Source of the DNA: Cytobacillus purgationiresistens
GTDB lineage: Bacteria; Bacillota; Bacilli; Bacillales; Cytobacillaceae
DNA: 64,000 bases
Direction of reading: 5' to 3'
Assembly: GCF_030813235.1 (NCBI RefSeq)
Contig: NZ_JAUSUB010000009.1
Coordinates: 84,231-148,230 of the forward strand
The notes beneath the pieces were generated by a model. That model was given only the letters and a program-made list of their open reading frames with translations. It made no database searches and was not told the DNA's origin. Positions within the stretch are counted from its first letter, which is position 1. The number at the start of each line of letters is the position of its first letter. Shown here in pieces: positions 16,522 to 25,455 of this stretch. Made by a program: the position numbers and the translations under genes.

Positions 16522-16920
16522 TTAATGACTGACGGTTACTGATCGATGGTTATTTGAACGAAAAGCCACTACGAACCACATGATATTCATAATACTCGCG
16601 AGACCGCATATCACCATTACAGCCACCAGTGACGCGATCGCCCCATTAAACACTCCAATTCCAGTCACGATTAGTAACATTGAAGCAAAAATAAATAAGC
16701 CAATCGCACAAAAAACTGCCATGATATATTTCACCCATTCCATCTCGGCCACATACATCAGTAAAGGAGCAAAATATATTATGAGTATTCCTGGGATTGA
16801 AAGCCACATCCCCATATCATTAAATTGATTCACATTTGTGCCTAGTTCTGATAAGGGTGAAAGGGCAGCAGCTATTAAGCAACAAAAGAGTATAGCAGAG
16901 ATTATTGTGTTCTTTTTAAT
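16522..16920 (-). CDS. Four-helix membrane protein of unknown function (AUU start likely)
   Basis: The mature reading frame (about 132 residues) begins KKNTIISAILFCCLIAAALS, a typical N-terminal helix, followed by three more helices. No family is recognised. The nearest standard start is a TTG at 16986 without any ribosome binding site. AAGGAGG lies exactly 8 bases before an in-frame ATT at 16918-16920, where the protein would naturally begin. I use that start; it is the second such case within 1 kb. Confidence 0.6.
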   Translation of the reverse strand: MKKNTIISAILFCCLIAAALSPLSELGTNVNQFNDMGMWLSIPGILIIYFAPLLMYVAEMEWVKYIMAVFCAIGLFIFASMLLIVTGIGVFNGAIASLVAVMVICGLASIMNIMWFVVAFRSNNHRSVTVSH

Positions 16921-17075
16921 TTTAAGAGCCTCCTTCTTTTTGAAAATACTTCCAATAATACGGATATAGATATACAGAAGTTTCAATGATATGTATCGTT
17001 CATTAAGAGGATTTAGTACAAAAACATACTTAGATTGAAAAGTTCTCGGTATTTACGATAACTACCCCTTTCTCT

Positions 17076-17595
17076 CTTCAACTTCACTAGAGACCGGCGT
17101 AATTATGCGATATTTTCACTCTTCTCTCTTCATTTTCACTGGAGATCGGCGTAATTATGCAATATTTACACTTTTCTCTCTTCATTTTCACTGGAGATCG
17201 GCTTAATCATGCGATATTTACACTCTTCTCTCTTCAACTTCACTGGAGATCGGCGTAATCATGCGATATTTTCACTCTTCTCTCTTCATTTTCACTCTTC
17301 TCTCTTCATTTTCACTGGAGATCGGCGTAATTATGCGATATTTTCACTCTTCTCTCTTCATTTTCACTAGAGATCGGCGTAATTATGCAATATTTACACT
17401 CTTCTCTCTTCAACTTCACTAGAGATCGGCGTAATTATGCAATATTTACACTCTTCTCTCTTCATTTTCACTGGAGATCGGGGTAATTATGCGATATTTT
17501 CACTCTTCTCTCTTCAACTTCACTGGAGATCGGTGTAATTATGCGATATTTTCACTCTTCTCTCTTCATTTTCACTGGAATCGGCGTAATTATGC
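17076..17595. repeat. 52-bp tandem repeat array, about ten units
   Basis: Ten near-identical units of 52 bp follow one another, each with the core GGAGATCGGCGTAATTATGC and an ATATTTTCACTCTTCTCT tail. A 20-bp partial unit lies between the fourth and fifth. Units alternate between CTTCATTTTCAC and CTTCAACTTCAC. The array carries no long ORF because 52 is not a multiple of 3. It fills most of the 755-bp gap between 16987 and 17741. Confidence 0.92.
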
Positions 17596-17641
17596 TGCGG
17601 CATCCTGTTAATACTACACCAATCAATCCTAATGCTAACAT
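17552..17641 (-). pseudogene. Possible lipoprotein signal-peptide remnant at the repeat edge
   Basis: A minus-strand frame of 29 codons starting at 17641 reads MLALGLIGVVLTGCRS and then passes into the last unit of the 52-bp array and stops. The LTGC lipobox and hydrophobic stretch are convincing as a lipoprotein signal. The remainder of the protein is missing, so this looks like a gene cut off by the repeat array. Confidence 0.3.
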
Positions 17642-17699
17642 CCCTTTTCACACGCGTTATTACTCTTTCTGAAAAATCAAATTCTTAATGCATTCAACA

Positions 17700-17734
17700 A
17701 AAAAAGAGCGATTTCTTATAAAGAAACCCGCTCT
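17700..17734 (-). terminator. Terminator of bdbD-bdbC
   Basis: On the minus strand AGAGCGGGTTTCTT pairs with AAGAAATCGCTCT (17705-17717 with 17721-17734) and is followed by a U run. Confidence 0.85.
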
Positions 17735-17741
17735 ATCTTCA

Positions 17742-18155
17742 TTATTTCTTACCTGACTTCATCGTGAACATCACAATAATAATCAGCGTAAAGGCGGTTA
17801 AAGCCAAAAATGGAATCGTTACAAAACCGAACCAATTAATGTACTCCACATTGCACGGGACACCGCTTGAACATGGTTTGATCTCTGCAAACCCCGGCAC
17901 CTTTTCCACTAAATAGTGATAGAAGGAAAAACACCAACCAATTAAGGCCATCGGAAGGACGATTCTTTTAACAGATGCATCTTGATAAAATGTTCCAATT
18001 CCCAATATCAGAACAAGCGGATACATCAATATACGCTGATACCAGCAAAGCTCACAAGGTATAAACCCGCGAATTTCGCTAAAGTATAAACTGCCTAATG
18101 TGGCAACGATCGAGATGACCCAAGCGATATAAAGAGAGATTTGATTGTTTTTCAT
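17742..18155 (-). CDS. bdbC: Disulfide oxidoreductase BdbC (DsbB family)
   Basis: The membrane protein (137 residues, four helices) reoxidises an extracytoplasmic thiol oxidase and passes electrons to quinone. Two cysteine pairs are visible: CELC near residue 36 and CSSGVPC near 93-99, as in DsbB. Its ATG overlaps the stop codon of bdbD (TAATG), so the two are translationally coupled. Confidence 0.93.
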   Translation of the reverse strand: MKNNQISLYIAWVISIVATLGSLYFSEIRGFIPCELCWYQRILMYPLVLILGIGTFYQDASVKRIVLPMALIGWCFSFYHYLVEKVPGFAEIKPCSSGVPCNVEYINWFGFVTIPFLALTAFTLIIIVMFTMKSGKK

Positions 18156-18844
18156 TATTCTTTTCCTGCTAATGCTTCATCAATCAGAACCTTGATTCTT
18201 TCGTAATCAAAAGGATCCTCCAACATTTTGCCATTGACCATAATGGAAGGCGTTAATTTGACTTTAAAATCATTTACTAAAGTGATGTCCTCATTTACCG
18301 AATCAATCACTTCTTTAGTCTGCATTTTCTCCAGCAGATCATTTGGATCAATATTCGTTGTTTCCTCTGCTACTTCATTCACCTTATCCATTGTCAGCCA
18401 CGCAGTATCATGGTCATTTGCGGGCTGTGCTTCAAATAACTTCTTATGAAAGCTCCAATATGATTCCGGCTCAAGATCTAGAACAGATTCTGCAGCGATT
18501 GAACCAACCTTTGATTCATCACCATGAAAAAGCACATTGATATAAGAGAATTGCACTTCACCTTTATCTATATAATCCTCTTCTAATTGTGGGAAAACCG
18601 TCTCTCCCCACGATTTACATGCCGGACATTTGAAGTCCCCGAATTCAACCACTTGTACAGGTGCTGAATCATCGCCCAATATAGGCTGCCCTTCTGTTGA
18701 AGGCTGATTATCAAATACGACTTCATTGCCTTCTTCTTTATTATTATTATTACTGACAATTACAAAGATGGTTATTGCCGCAAATACAATAATTGTGAGG
18801 AAAATAATGATTTTAAATGAAGATGAGTTTTTTGTTGTAGCCAT
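18155..18844 (-). CDS. bdbD: Thiol-disulfide oxidoreductase BdbD (DsbA family)
   Basis: The protein has 229 residues. An N-terminal membrane anchor (about 11-31) is followed by a thioredoxin-fold domain with the active site FKCPACKSWG near residue 75 and the cis-Pro segment KLTPSIMVNG near 200. It introduces disulfides into exported proteins. In Bacillus the BdbDC pair serves competence and other exported proteins. A clean AGGAGATAC ribosome binding site precedes the ATG. Confidence 0.93.
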   Translation of the reverse strand: MATTKNSSSFKIIIFLTIIVFAAITIFVIVSNNNNKEEGNEVVFDNQPSTEGQPILGDDSAPVQVVEFGDFKCPACKSWGETVFPQLEEDYIDKGEVQFSYINVLFHGDESKVGSIAAESVLDLEPESYWSFHKKLFEAQPANDHDTAWLTMDKVNEVAEETTNIDPNDLLEKMQTKEVIDSVNEDITLVNDFKVKLTPSIMVNGKMLEDPFDYERIKVLIDEALAGKE

Positions 18845-19041
18845 TATGTATCTCCTTTGATTTTTTACTTGTTTATCTTCATTTTATCAGAACCTTTGTG
18901 ATAATTGAAAAATAGTGATGAAATCAGATTGACAAAATTGTGTAGAATTTGGATTGTATCTTCCCAAATAATCACTTTACCCCTTTATACTCTCATATTA
19001 AGCCATGCCTTTTACCATCAAAAGGCCGGACTCGAAAAGAC

Positions 19042-19221
19042 TTATACGTCATATTGGGCAAAGAATCTCTTAACCAAGGGTATTAAATAGAGAAGACCTA
19101 TGATTAATAAAATCCATGGAATGAATTTAAATCCTAAAGATGAATAATAATCGCCAAAATTATGAAAAGAAAATAACAACATGCTGGTACAAATATAAAT
19201 TGACCCAATCAGCTCTTTCAT
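19042..19221 (-). CDS. Small two-helix membrane protein
   Basis: A frame of 59 codons from ATG 19221 encodes MKELIGSIYICTSMLLFSFH, a short loop, then FIPWILLIIGLLYLIPLVKRF: two membrane segments with a basic C-terminal side. A GGGAGAG sequence lies upstream, rather far from the ATG. No family is recognised. It follows the broken guaD on the same strand. Confidence 0.5.
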   Translation of the reverse strand: MKELIGSIYICTSMLLFSFHNFGDYYSSLGFKFIPWILLIIGLLYLIPLVKRFFAQYDV

Positions 19222-19251
19222 CCCCAACTTACTCTCCCAGTTATCTTAATC

Positions 19252-19699
19252 TTAATATATTGTCTTATTCGCCAAGCTACTCCATGAATGAATCGGATCA
19301 AGCGCGCTTATAACCGGTAACTGAATGAATGGCAATGAACGCTCTCCAGGCAACAAATTAATTTCATCGTATATAAAGTCATCATCAAAATGAAGGCTTG
19401 CAGCATCCTTTCGATTGGCAGCGTAATAGACAGAATGAATCCTTGACCAATAAATCGCACCTAAACACATAGGGCAAGGTTCACAACTCGTATACAAGAC
19501 ACAATCCTTTAGCTCAAAAGTGTTTTATTTACTGCATGCTTCTCTAATAGCCACTACCTCAGCATGTACTGTTGGATCCTTGCTGTCTGTCACTCGATTC
19601 ACACCAAATAGCACCGAATGGGCCTCCTTCGGTTGAAATATTGCGCACTGCCAATTCCACTGCCCTATTTAGAAAAAACTCATGTTTGTTTTTCTCCAA
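19252..19699 (-). pseudogene. guaD: Broken guanine deaminase gene
   Basis: The C-terminal half is intact and matches guanine deaminase: VLYTSCEPCPMCLGAIYW with the zinc-binding PCPMC, then DDDFIYDEI. The N-terminal part is present but damaged. From TTG 19699 (behind AAGGAGG) the frame reads to EGGPFGAIW. About a dozen residues are then missing with a frameshift into GVNRVTDSKDPTVHAEVVAI. An in-frame TAA follows SK just before NTFELKDC. The zinc ligand motif HAEV survives, but the gene cannot make the enzyme. Confidence 0.88.
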
Positions 19700-19715
19700 G
19701 GAATCCTCCTTAATT

Positions 19716-20966
19716 CTACAAATCATCTAGAGAAACTACTTCACCGTTGCTTGCATTTACGCCATAGTGACAATCTAATTTACCGCAAAGAATGTATTTC
19801 TTTTGTTTTTCATCGTATACATAGGTCGGAGTCAATTCGATTAAGTTTTTTATTTTTTCGTAGGCTGTTGCCTTATCCATAACGACTTCTTCTGCTTCGC
19901 CGGTCTTCTCCCATATGGATGTGGTATCAATAAAGTTTAATATCTGATAAGTTTGCGGATCAATGATTATTACTAGTTTAGGTTGAAAGGCATAATTGCC
20001 CTTGTCATTTTCCTTTAATACCGCATGGATATAACCGATATCACGGTACAGAGTCTTTAATATCCACTTTCCCTGATCAGCTGGATATTCCAAACTTAAG
20101 AAATCCTTTGCAGTATCCACACATCGTTTTTGGTCTTCTGCTGTGATGGGCAAGGAATCCGAGCTCGGTTTCGCTGAAAGAGCTTGCTCAATACTTACCT
20201 CGCTGCTGAAGTCTAATTCTTTTCTTGAAAAAGGGGCAGGGGTACGACTTTCCCAATACAATCTTTCATCTAACTCCACTTGCTGCCGATCATTTATACG
20301 AAAGGGAAGCGATAAAGATGCATCATTACTGACATACAATTCCTCCATGGCATAGGCAGGGGAGACCTTATTCTTTTCAAAAGAAGGGAAGTTGATTAGT
20401 TGGAATTGAGGTTCTATCCATTGCTCAGCCTGTTTAAGAGTAAGTGTATATTCCTCTTCTATCACCACTGATTCTTCTGGAAAATAGCCGTGAACAGAAA
20501 AAAATGTGAGATTTCTATTTTCGTCAAAATTTAATTCTATATATCCAGAAGGGGAGACCGCAATACCATCGATACACCCTTTAAATGATAGCTTCCCTTT
20601 TTCCTCGTTTACTAATTGAAATTGTTTCATATATGTTAATTGCGTCTCTTGTTCAATCCATTCAATCACCTTGCTCGTTTCTTTTGGGAAGCTTACCCCA
20701 TTTGCAAACGTCTTGTCGCCAACAAATATCACACTCTCAAACTTTCTGCTGCCTAAATTGATCGTGATGACTGCTGTCCCTTCCGGATTCAAATCATCTT
20801 CCGAATTTTCAGCTATATGAGTAGGAAACCATTCAGTACAAAGTGAATAAATTGTTTCATGAAAAGCATTCACATTCTGATAAATACTGAAATCATGTAA
20901 ATAATATTCTTCCAATCCCCATTTTAATTTTGAATAATCGACTAATTCTTTTATTCTACTATCCAT
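19716..20966 (-). CDS. Hypothetical protein related to YcdB/YcdC-type proteins
   Basis: A soluble protein of about 416 residues without signal peptide. It has two similar halves with features of YcdB/YcdC or PepSY-like repeats: LSFKGCIDGIAVSPSGYIELNFDE in the first, and PKLVIIIDPQTYQILNFIDT and AYEKIKNLIELTPTYVYDE in the second. I start at ATG 20966, 8 bases after AAAGGATG. It follows an upstream membrane-protein gene with almost no gap, so they probably form an operon. The function is unknown. Confidence 0.65.
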   Translation of the reverse strand: MDSRIKELVDYSKLKWGLEEYYLHDFSIYQNVNAFHETIYSLCTEWFPTHIAENSEDDLNPEGTAVITINLGSRKFESVIFVGDKTFANGVSFPKETSKVIEWIEQETQLTYMKQFQLVNEEKGKLSFKGCIDGIAVSPSGYIELNFDENRNLTFFSVHGYFPEESVVIEEEYTLTLKQAEQWIEPQFQLINFPSFEKNKVSPAYAMEELYVSNDASLSLPFRINDRQQVELDERLYWESRTPAPFSRKELDFSSEVSIEQALSAKPSSDSLPITAEDQKRCVDTAKDFLSLEYPADQGKWILKTLYRDIGYIHAVLKENDKGNYAFQPKLVIIIDPQTYQILNFIDTTSIWEKTGEAEEVVMDKATAYEKIKNLIELTPTYVYDEKQKKYILCGKLDCHYGVNASNGEVVSLDDL

Positions 20967-20971
20967 TATCT

Positions 20972-21544
20972 TCATCCTTTATTTTTCGTATGTGTTAAAC
21001 GTTCATTTAAGGTTTGATTCAATTTCTCTTTCATCGCATCAGATGTCACAATGCAGCGAATGGGCAGGAATCTGGATTCTATCTTTAATTCATAACCATC
21101 ATTCACCTCTTTGGAAAATCCAAAGTATTGATGATTAATATCTATTGGCACAAAACTAAATGATTTAATTTTCCCCCATGGAACATAGCGGCTTCCTTTC
21201 ACTAAACCATCATCTAATATGATGAATTGATTAAATAAATTTTCGGAATGCACTAACGGGAGAAATAGCAGCAAGTAAATGGACCAGTCAAAGAAATCAG
21301 TTGATATGCCTATGATAAATACGCTAATAATAAATAAAAGGCTCATGCTATAAACAATGATTCCCCACTTTTGACTGGGTACAGAAGGAGAATCAATTGG
21401 CCTCTGAGGCTCTATTCTGATATCTTTCATTTCCTCATTCGCTACCGGCAATATTCTGTCCTGCTTCATCTTAAATAATATTCTTATGAAACGATAAAGA
21501 TAAAATCCAATAATCATTAAAAATAATCCATCTAAAATTAGCAT
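20972..21544 (-). CDS. Membrane protein of unknown function
   Basis: The protein has about 190 residues, with one helix at the start (MLILDGLFLMIIGFYLYRFI) and two more near 65-105 (GIIVYSMSLLFIISVFIIGI, WSIYLLLFLPLV). A cytoplasmic PH-like tail with DGLVKGSRYVPWGKIKSFSF follows, the layout of DUF5673-like proteins. The ATG at 21544 has GAAAGTGGTG upstream; the one at 21580 has none. It sits in an apparent operon with the genes on both sides. Confidence 0.6.
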   Translation of the reverse strand: MLILDGLFLMIIGFYLYRFIRILFKMKQDRILPVANEEMKDIRIEPQRPIDSPSVPSQKWGIIVYSMSLLFIISVFIIGISTDFFDWSIYLLLFLPLVHSENLFNQFIILDDGLVKGSRYVPWGKIKSFSFVPIDINHQYFGFSKEVNDGYELKIESRFLPIRCIVTSDAMKEKLNQTLNERLTHTKNKG

Positions 21545-21616
21545 TGATAAAATCACCACTTTCAACTTAGCGTTAAACATTTAAGTAAACATTCCAATAA
21601 TTATATTTACGATTTA

Positions 21617-21928
21617 CTAACGTTTTAGTTTCGTTAAATCAATCATACCGTTTGTTATTTTGTTTAGAACGTAATTCAACGCCAATCCTGCGCACCACAT
21701 GGTTAAAATGACTACACATAAACGAATCAAGCAACTAAACAATGGGTTATGCATACCTTCCGTTATCATTCTACCGCCATAATAAATACTCATAGAAGCG
21801 ATAAATACAGTCAGGCAATATGTAATAAAAACACCTATTTTTTGTACATCACTAAGCAATCTCAGCTTTTCTCTATTACGAACAATCAGGTAAATAATGA
21901 ATCCTAGCCAAAGGATCAACATGATCAT
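21617..21928 (-). CDS. Small membrane protein, three helices
   Basis: The protein of about 103 residues has helices at about 1-18, 35-52 and 70-92, and a basic C-terminus. AAAGGATG lies 10 bases before the ATG at 21928. No family is recognised. It is the first gene of a three-gene minus-strand group of unknown membrane-associated proteins. Confidence 0.5.
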   Translation of the reverse strand: MIMLILWLGFIIYLIVRNREKLRLLSDVQKIGVFITYCLTVFIASMSIYYGGRMITEGMHNPLFSCLIRLCVVILTMWCAGLALNYVLNKITNGMIDLTKLKR

Positions 21929-22166
21929 AGGTTTGAGCATCCTTTACTTTTTTTGATTCTCCAATTTTATCATAAATAAGAAACGGAAAACCTTTGGTTA
22001 GGATGGTCCTCATTACAATAATAATAGAGGCAGTCAATTTTTAAATTACTATTCATGGTTCTATTTTACTTAACCTTCATTAAGTAATTCTAAAGTTACC
22101 TATCTGCTAAATATGTCATAATTATGACGAAGGGTAGAAAATGAACAATCCTGAGGGGGACTCAAC

Positions 22167-23066
22167 ATGAATTACAAAAATATCACAATTGCTGGCAGTG
22201 GCGTATTAGGCAGTCAAATCGCTTACCAAACAGCTTTTCACGGATTTAATGTGACTGTTTACGACATTACTGATGAGGCGTTGGAAACAGCAAAAGGCAG
22301 AATTACGAAATTAAAAGATAGTTATAAAAACGATTTACATGTGACAGACGAAGCAGTCGACCAGGCATTTAATCGTATGTCATTTTACTCAGATTTATCA
22401 AAAGCTGTTGCAGATGCCGACCTAGTCATTGAAGCCATTCCAGAAGTGGTAAAGATCAAAACTGATTTCTACAATGAGTTGGGAAATGTTGCGCCAGAGA
22501 AAACAATCTTCGCAACAAACTCTTCTACATTATTACCAAGTCAATTTGCTGACGCGACTGGTAGACCCGCTCAATTCTTAGCTTTACACTTTGCTAATGA
22601 AATTTGGAAGAACAATACCGCAGAAGTGATGAAGCATCCAGGAACTGACATGATGGTGTTTGATGAAGTAGTTGCATTTGCTAGAGCAATTGGTATGGTT
22701 CCATTACAATTGCACAAAGAACAGCCTGGCTACATTTTAAATTCACTATTGGTTCCTCTTTTAGAAGCTGCACAAAACCTGCTTGTTAAAGAGGTATCTG
22801 ATCCTGAAACAATCGATAAAACATGGATGATTGGTACAGGCGCACCATTAGGACCTTTCGCTATTTTAGATGTGGTTGGCATTAGAACGGCTTATAACAT
22901 CTCTGCAGCAAAAGCAGAAGCGACCGGCAATGAGGACTCCAAAAATTTATCTGAGCTACTTAAAACTGAGTATATCGATAAAGGTAAGCTAGGCAGAGAA
23001 ACAGGAGAAGGATTTTATAAATATCCAAATCCAACTTTTGCAGAACCAGATTTCTTAAAAAAATAA
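22167..23066 (+). CDS. 3-hydroxyacyl-CoA dehydrogenase
   Basis: The 299-residue enzyme has an N-terminal Rossmann domain (ITIAGSGVLGSQIAYQTAFHG, about 6-26) and DADLVIEAIPE near 83. The catalytic segment FATNSSTLLPSQ and LALHFANEIW with its histidine follow. A C-terminal 3HCDH domain covers about 190-290. It oxidises 3-hydroxyacyl-Co A or related short substrates with NAD. GAGGGGGAC is a good ribosome binding site. It is monocistronic with its own terminator. Confidence 0.9.
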   Translation: MNYKNITIAGSGVLGSQIAYQTAFHGFNVTVYDITDEALETAKGRITKLKDSYKNDLHVTDEAVDQAFNRMSFYSDLSKAVADADLVIEAIPEVVKIKTDFYNELGNVAPEKTIFATNSSTLLPSQFADATGRPAQFLALHFANEIWKNNTAEVMKHPGTDMMVFDEVVAFARAIGMVPLQLHKEQPGYILNSLLVPLLEAAQNLLVKEVSDPETIDKTWMIGTGAPLGPFAILDVVGIRTAYNISAAKAEATGNEDSKNLSELLKTEYIDKGKLGRETGEGFYKYPNPTFAEPDFLKK

Positions 23067-23074
23067 TAAACTCT

Positions 23075-23120
23075 AAAGAAGCAGGAGCTGCTCATTTTTT
23101 GAGACAGCTCCTGCTTCTTT
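23075..23120. terminator. Strong terminator after the dehydrogenase gene
   Basis: Arms of 16 bp (23075-23090 and 23105-23120), AAGAAGCAGGAGCTG and its complement, are perfect. It lies between two convergent genes and can work in both directions. Confidence 0.9.
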
Positions 23121-23149
23121 ATTCATATTTGTACTTTGATGAATTCCAC

Positions 23150-24115
23150 TTAAAATAGTGAAGCCAACCTTTCAAATGAACGTCTTTTCTCCTTATAGTC
23201 ATAGACATTCGTTAAAACTAGCCATTCATCATTTTGATACCGTTCTGTAACAGCACTTAGTTCTTCTTTGACTTTTTTTGGGCTACCGATGATCATTCTC
23301 CTGCGGTTCTTTTGGATGAGTTTCTTGTCCTCTTCTCTTAACTTCATTGATTGAGCTTCTTCAATACTCGGGATGCGGCTGTCCAGACCTTTTTCCGTTC
23401 GCAAAAGCCATAAATCCTGACTAGCCGCCAACTCCTCAGCGTGTTCATCAGATTCTCCGCAAATAATAAAAATAGCCGATAAAGCATGCGGATTGCGCAT
23501 CATCCCGGAAATAAAATTGTCCCGGTACTTCTGATGCGCTTCCTGCCCTCTATCTGGATGAATAAAATGACCAAATACATAGCCTATGCCCAATTGAGCT
23601 GCAAGCTTGGCACTGTTTTCGCCTAGCCCCAACGAAAAGAGCGCAGGAGCTTCTTCGGTCCGCGGAGTGGCTTGCAAACCTTTATTTCCTTCAAGAAAAC
23701 GGATGAGCTCTTCCAGTTTTTCCGGGTACTTAGAAAGTTGATTTTCTTTACCATCTGAAAGTGCCAAACGAATCCGCTCATTCCCGCCTGGTGAGCGGCC
23801 TACACCCGCATCAATTCTCCCCGGGAAGAGCGATTGCAGCTGGAGTAATTGAGCGGCCACTTTATAAGGACTATATTGAGGAAGTAAAATCCCGCCACTT
23901 CCCACATGAATAGAGGTCGTACGACTTGCCGCTGCTGCCATCATAATCTCAGGCGAGCTCGATGTCATTCCTTTTGTGCCATGATGTTCAGCAAACCAAT
24001 ACCGTTCATACCCTAATTCTTCCGCATAGGAAACCGTATCAAGCGTCTCAGCCATCGTTTCCTCTACAGTTTTTTCCTTTGGCCTTGCGATTTGATCTAG
24101 AATGCTTAAACGCAT
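23150..24115 (-). CDS. LLM class flavin-dependent oxidoreductase
   Basis: A luciferase-like monooxygenase family protein (321 residues). It starts RLSILDQIARP, with YWFAEHHGTKGM near 43, GSGGILLPQYSPYKVAAQL near 92 and GRIDAGVGRSPGG near 119, all typical of the YtmO/MsnO3-like bacterial group. It uses FMN. The substrate is unknown. The gene is convergent with the dehydrogenase and shares its terminator. Confidence 0.9.
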   Translation of the reverse strand: MRLSILDQIARPKEKTVEETMAETLDTVSYAEELGYERYWFAEHHGTKGMTSSSPEIMMAAAASRTTSIHVGSGGILLPQYSPYKVAAQLLQLQSLFPGRIDAGVGRSPGGNERIRLALSDGKENQLSKYPEKLEELIRFLEGNKGLQATPRTEEAPALFSLGLGENSAKLAAQLGIGYVFGHFIHPDRGQEAHQKYRDNFISGMMRNPHALSAIFIICGESDEHAEELAASQDLWLLRTEKGLDSRIPSIEEAQSMKLREEDKKLIQKNRRRMIIGSPKKVKEELSAVTERYQNDEWLVLTNVYDYKEKRRSFERLASLF

Positions 24116-24452
24116 AGGTATTCCCTTCTTCCTTTTGTGTTAGGAGAAAGTATAGCAGGTTTGAGGGTGAGATGATAAGAATGGGCCTTCTTTTCAGCAG
24201 CTAGCAATATATTCTCGAAACAGCCTTTGATCGTTTTCATTATTGTGAAGATCTGAAAAGTCTCTTTAACGAGCAGCGTAATAGCATCAATGATGTAATC
24301 AGCAATTGTGGAGCCTAGCTAACTAAAGTTGATTTCTTCCAGGTTGTTAATGCCATTGAAAAAGCTTAATTATTGGGGATTTTAATGGGCAACAGTCCTT
24401 GTTTTATAGGGGGTCAGTTACTCATGGTTGAAGAGTACCTTTGATGTCATAA
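24116..24452. other. 337-bp intergenic stretch without a recognisable gene
   Basis: Short open stretches on the minus strand (for example STIADYIIDAITLLVKETF near 24270) have no ribosome binding site and are broken by stops, so they may be debris of a lost gene. I see no terminator or repeat here. Confidence 0.4.
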
Positions 24453-24680
24453 TCATTTACTCTTTTTATTCTTTTGCTTATCGTCACTCTGGTCTTTATC
24501 TTCTGCAAGAATTTCCTGCTCCTCATGAAATTCAACTTCACTTTGTCCAACTATCTCGTCAAATGGAGTATAAAAAGGGGTAATACTTCTCTTTTTTACA
24601 AACACCTTGTAAAACCCAATGAGAACTAATATAACGATAACAGCTGGGAAACCTACTGCCATCATATCCATAGGATTCAT
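24453..24680 (-). CDS. DUF3951-like small membrane protein
   Basis: The protein of 75 residues has one membrane helix (AVGFPAVIVILVLIGFYKVF), then VKKRSITPFYTPFDEIVGQ and an acidic, charged tail. The YTPFD element after the helix fits DUF3951 proteins of bacilli. An AAGGAGG site lies 7 bases before the ATG at 24680. The function is unknown. Confidence 0.7.
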   Translation of the reverse strand: MNPMDMMAVGFPAVIVILVLIGFYKVFVKKRSITPFYTPFDEIVGQSEVEFHEEQEILAEDKDQSDDKQKNKKSK

Positions 24681-24805
24681 GTACACCCCTCCTTTTAAAT
24701 ACGGTGATCTGATGAGTCATTTCTTTTTATATATGAGTGGTGAAGTATAAGGTTTCACTCTTAAACGATCACCCCATGATGTAAGTACTATTAATGATAG
24801 CATTA

Positions 24806-24838
24806 AAAAGTAGGGAGTTGCCGCAGTAACTCCCTACC
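24806..24838 (-). terminator. Terminator of the VOC protein gene
   Basis: On the minus strand GTAGGGAGTT pairs with AACTCCCTAC and is followed by TTTTTAATG. It is downstream of the 24.97-kb gene. Confidence 0.8.
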
Positions 24839-24967
24839 TAATACATGCAATTTAAGTCATAATAAAAGAATGCCATCTCTGTCAACGTCCACAACCTAAA
24901 ACTGAAATATTCACCTTCATCTTTAGTCTTCTTCAATAGCTGTATTTCCAATTAAATGCTACTTGCT

Positions 24968-25348
24968 TTACTTTTTTTCCATTACTGCAAAGTAATTGCC
25001 TTCATCATCAGCAAAGTTGAATACTCTTCCACTAGGCATAGTCACCATTTCTCCAACTGTAATCGTTTGATCAGTGAACTCTTGATATAATTTATCAATA
25101 TCATCCGAATAAAACATTAAAGAAGGCGTACCCAGATTTAATTCTGGCTGCATTTTGCCAATGAGCTCCTTATTATGGAGAATAAGGCTCGTCTCCGCTT
25201 CCCTCGACGGGGCAATCTCAATCCATCTCATTCCTTGCCCGTTATCTTCTTCCGAAATCACGCTAAACCCTACTTTTTCTGTCCAAAACTTCACACTTTC
25301 ATCTTGGTTATTTACATATAACATAATTTGACCGACTTTATTAATCAT
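24968..25348 (-). CDS. VOC family (glyoxalase/bleomycin-resistance fold) protein
   Basis: This single-domain VOC protein has 126 residues: VGQIMLYVNNQDESVKFWTEKVGF at the start, LGTPSLMFYSDDIDKLYQ in the middle and VFNFADDEGNYFAVME at the end. The terminal acidic residue of FAVME fits the metal-binding position. The substrate cannot be assigned. It is probably monocistronic. Confidence 0.85.
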   Translation of the reverse strand: MINKVGQIMLYVNNQDESVKFWTEKVGFSVISEEDNGQGMRWIEIAPSREAETSLILHNKELIGKMQPELNLGTPSLMFYSDDIDKLYQEFTDQTITVGEMVTMPSGRVFNFADDEGNYFAVMEKK

Positions 25349-25455
25349 TTTCTTTTCCTCATCTCTTCATTTAGTTTTTTCATATATTATCTTTCAGACA
25401 TTACATTATATTTTATACAAAAAAGAATCCCTCAGTCTACTCTCACTATTCAATC

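Noticed and set aside
17076..17595. CRISPR array
   Set aside because: The units are repeated over their full 52 bp without variable spacers and no cas gene is near, so this is a plain tandem repeat.
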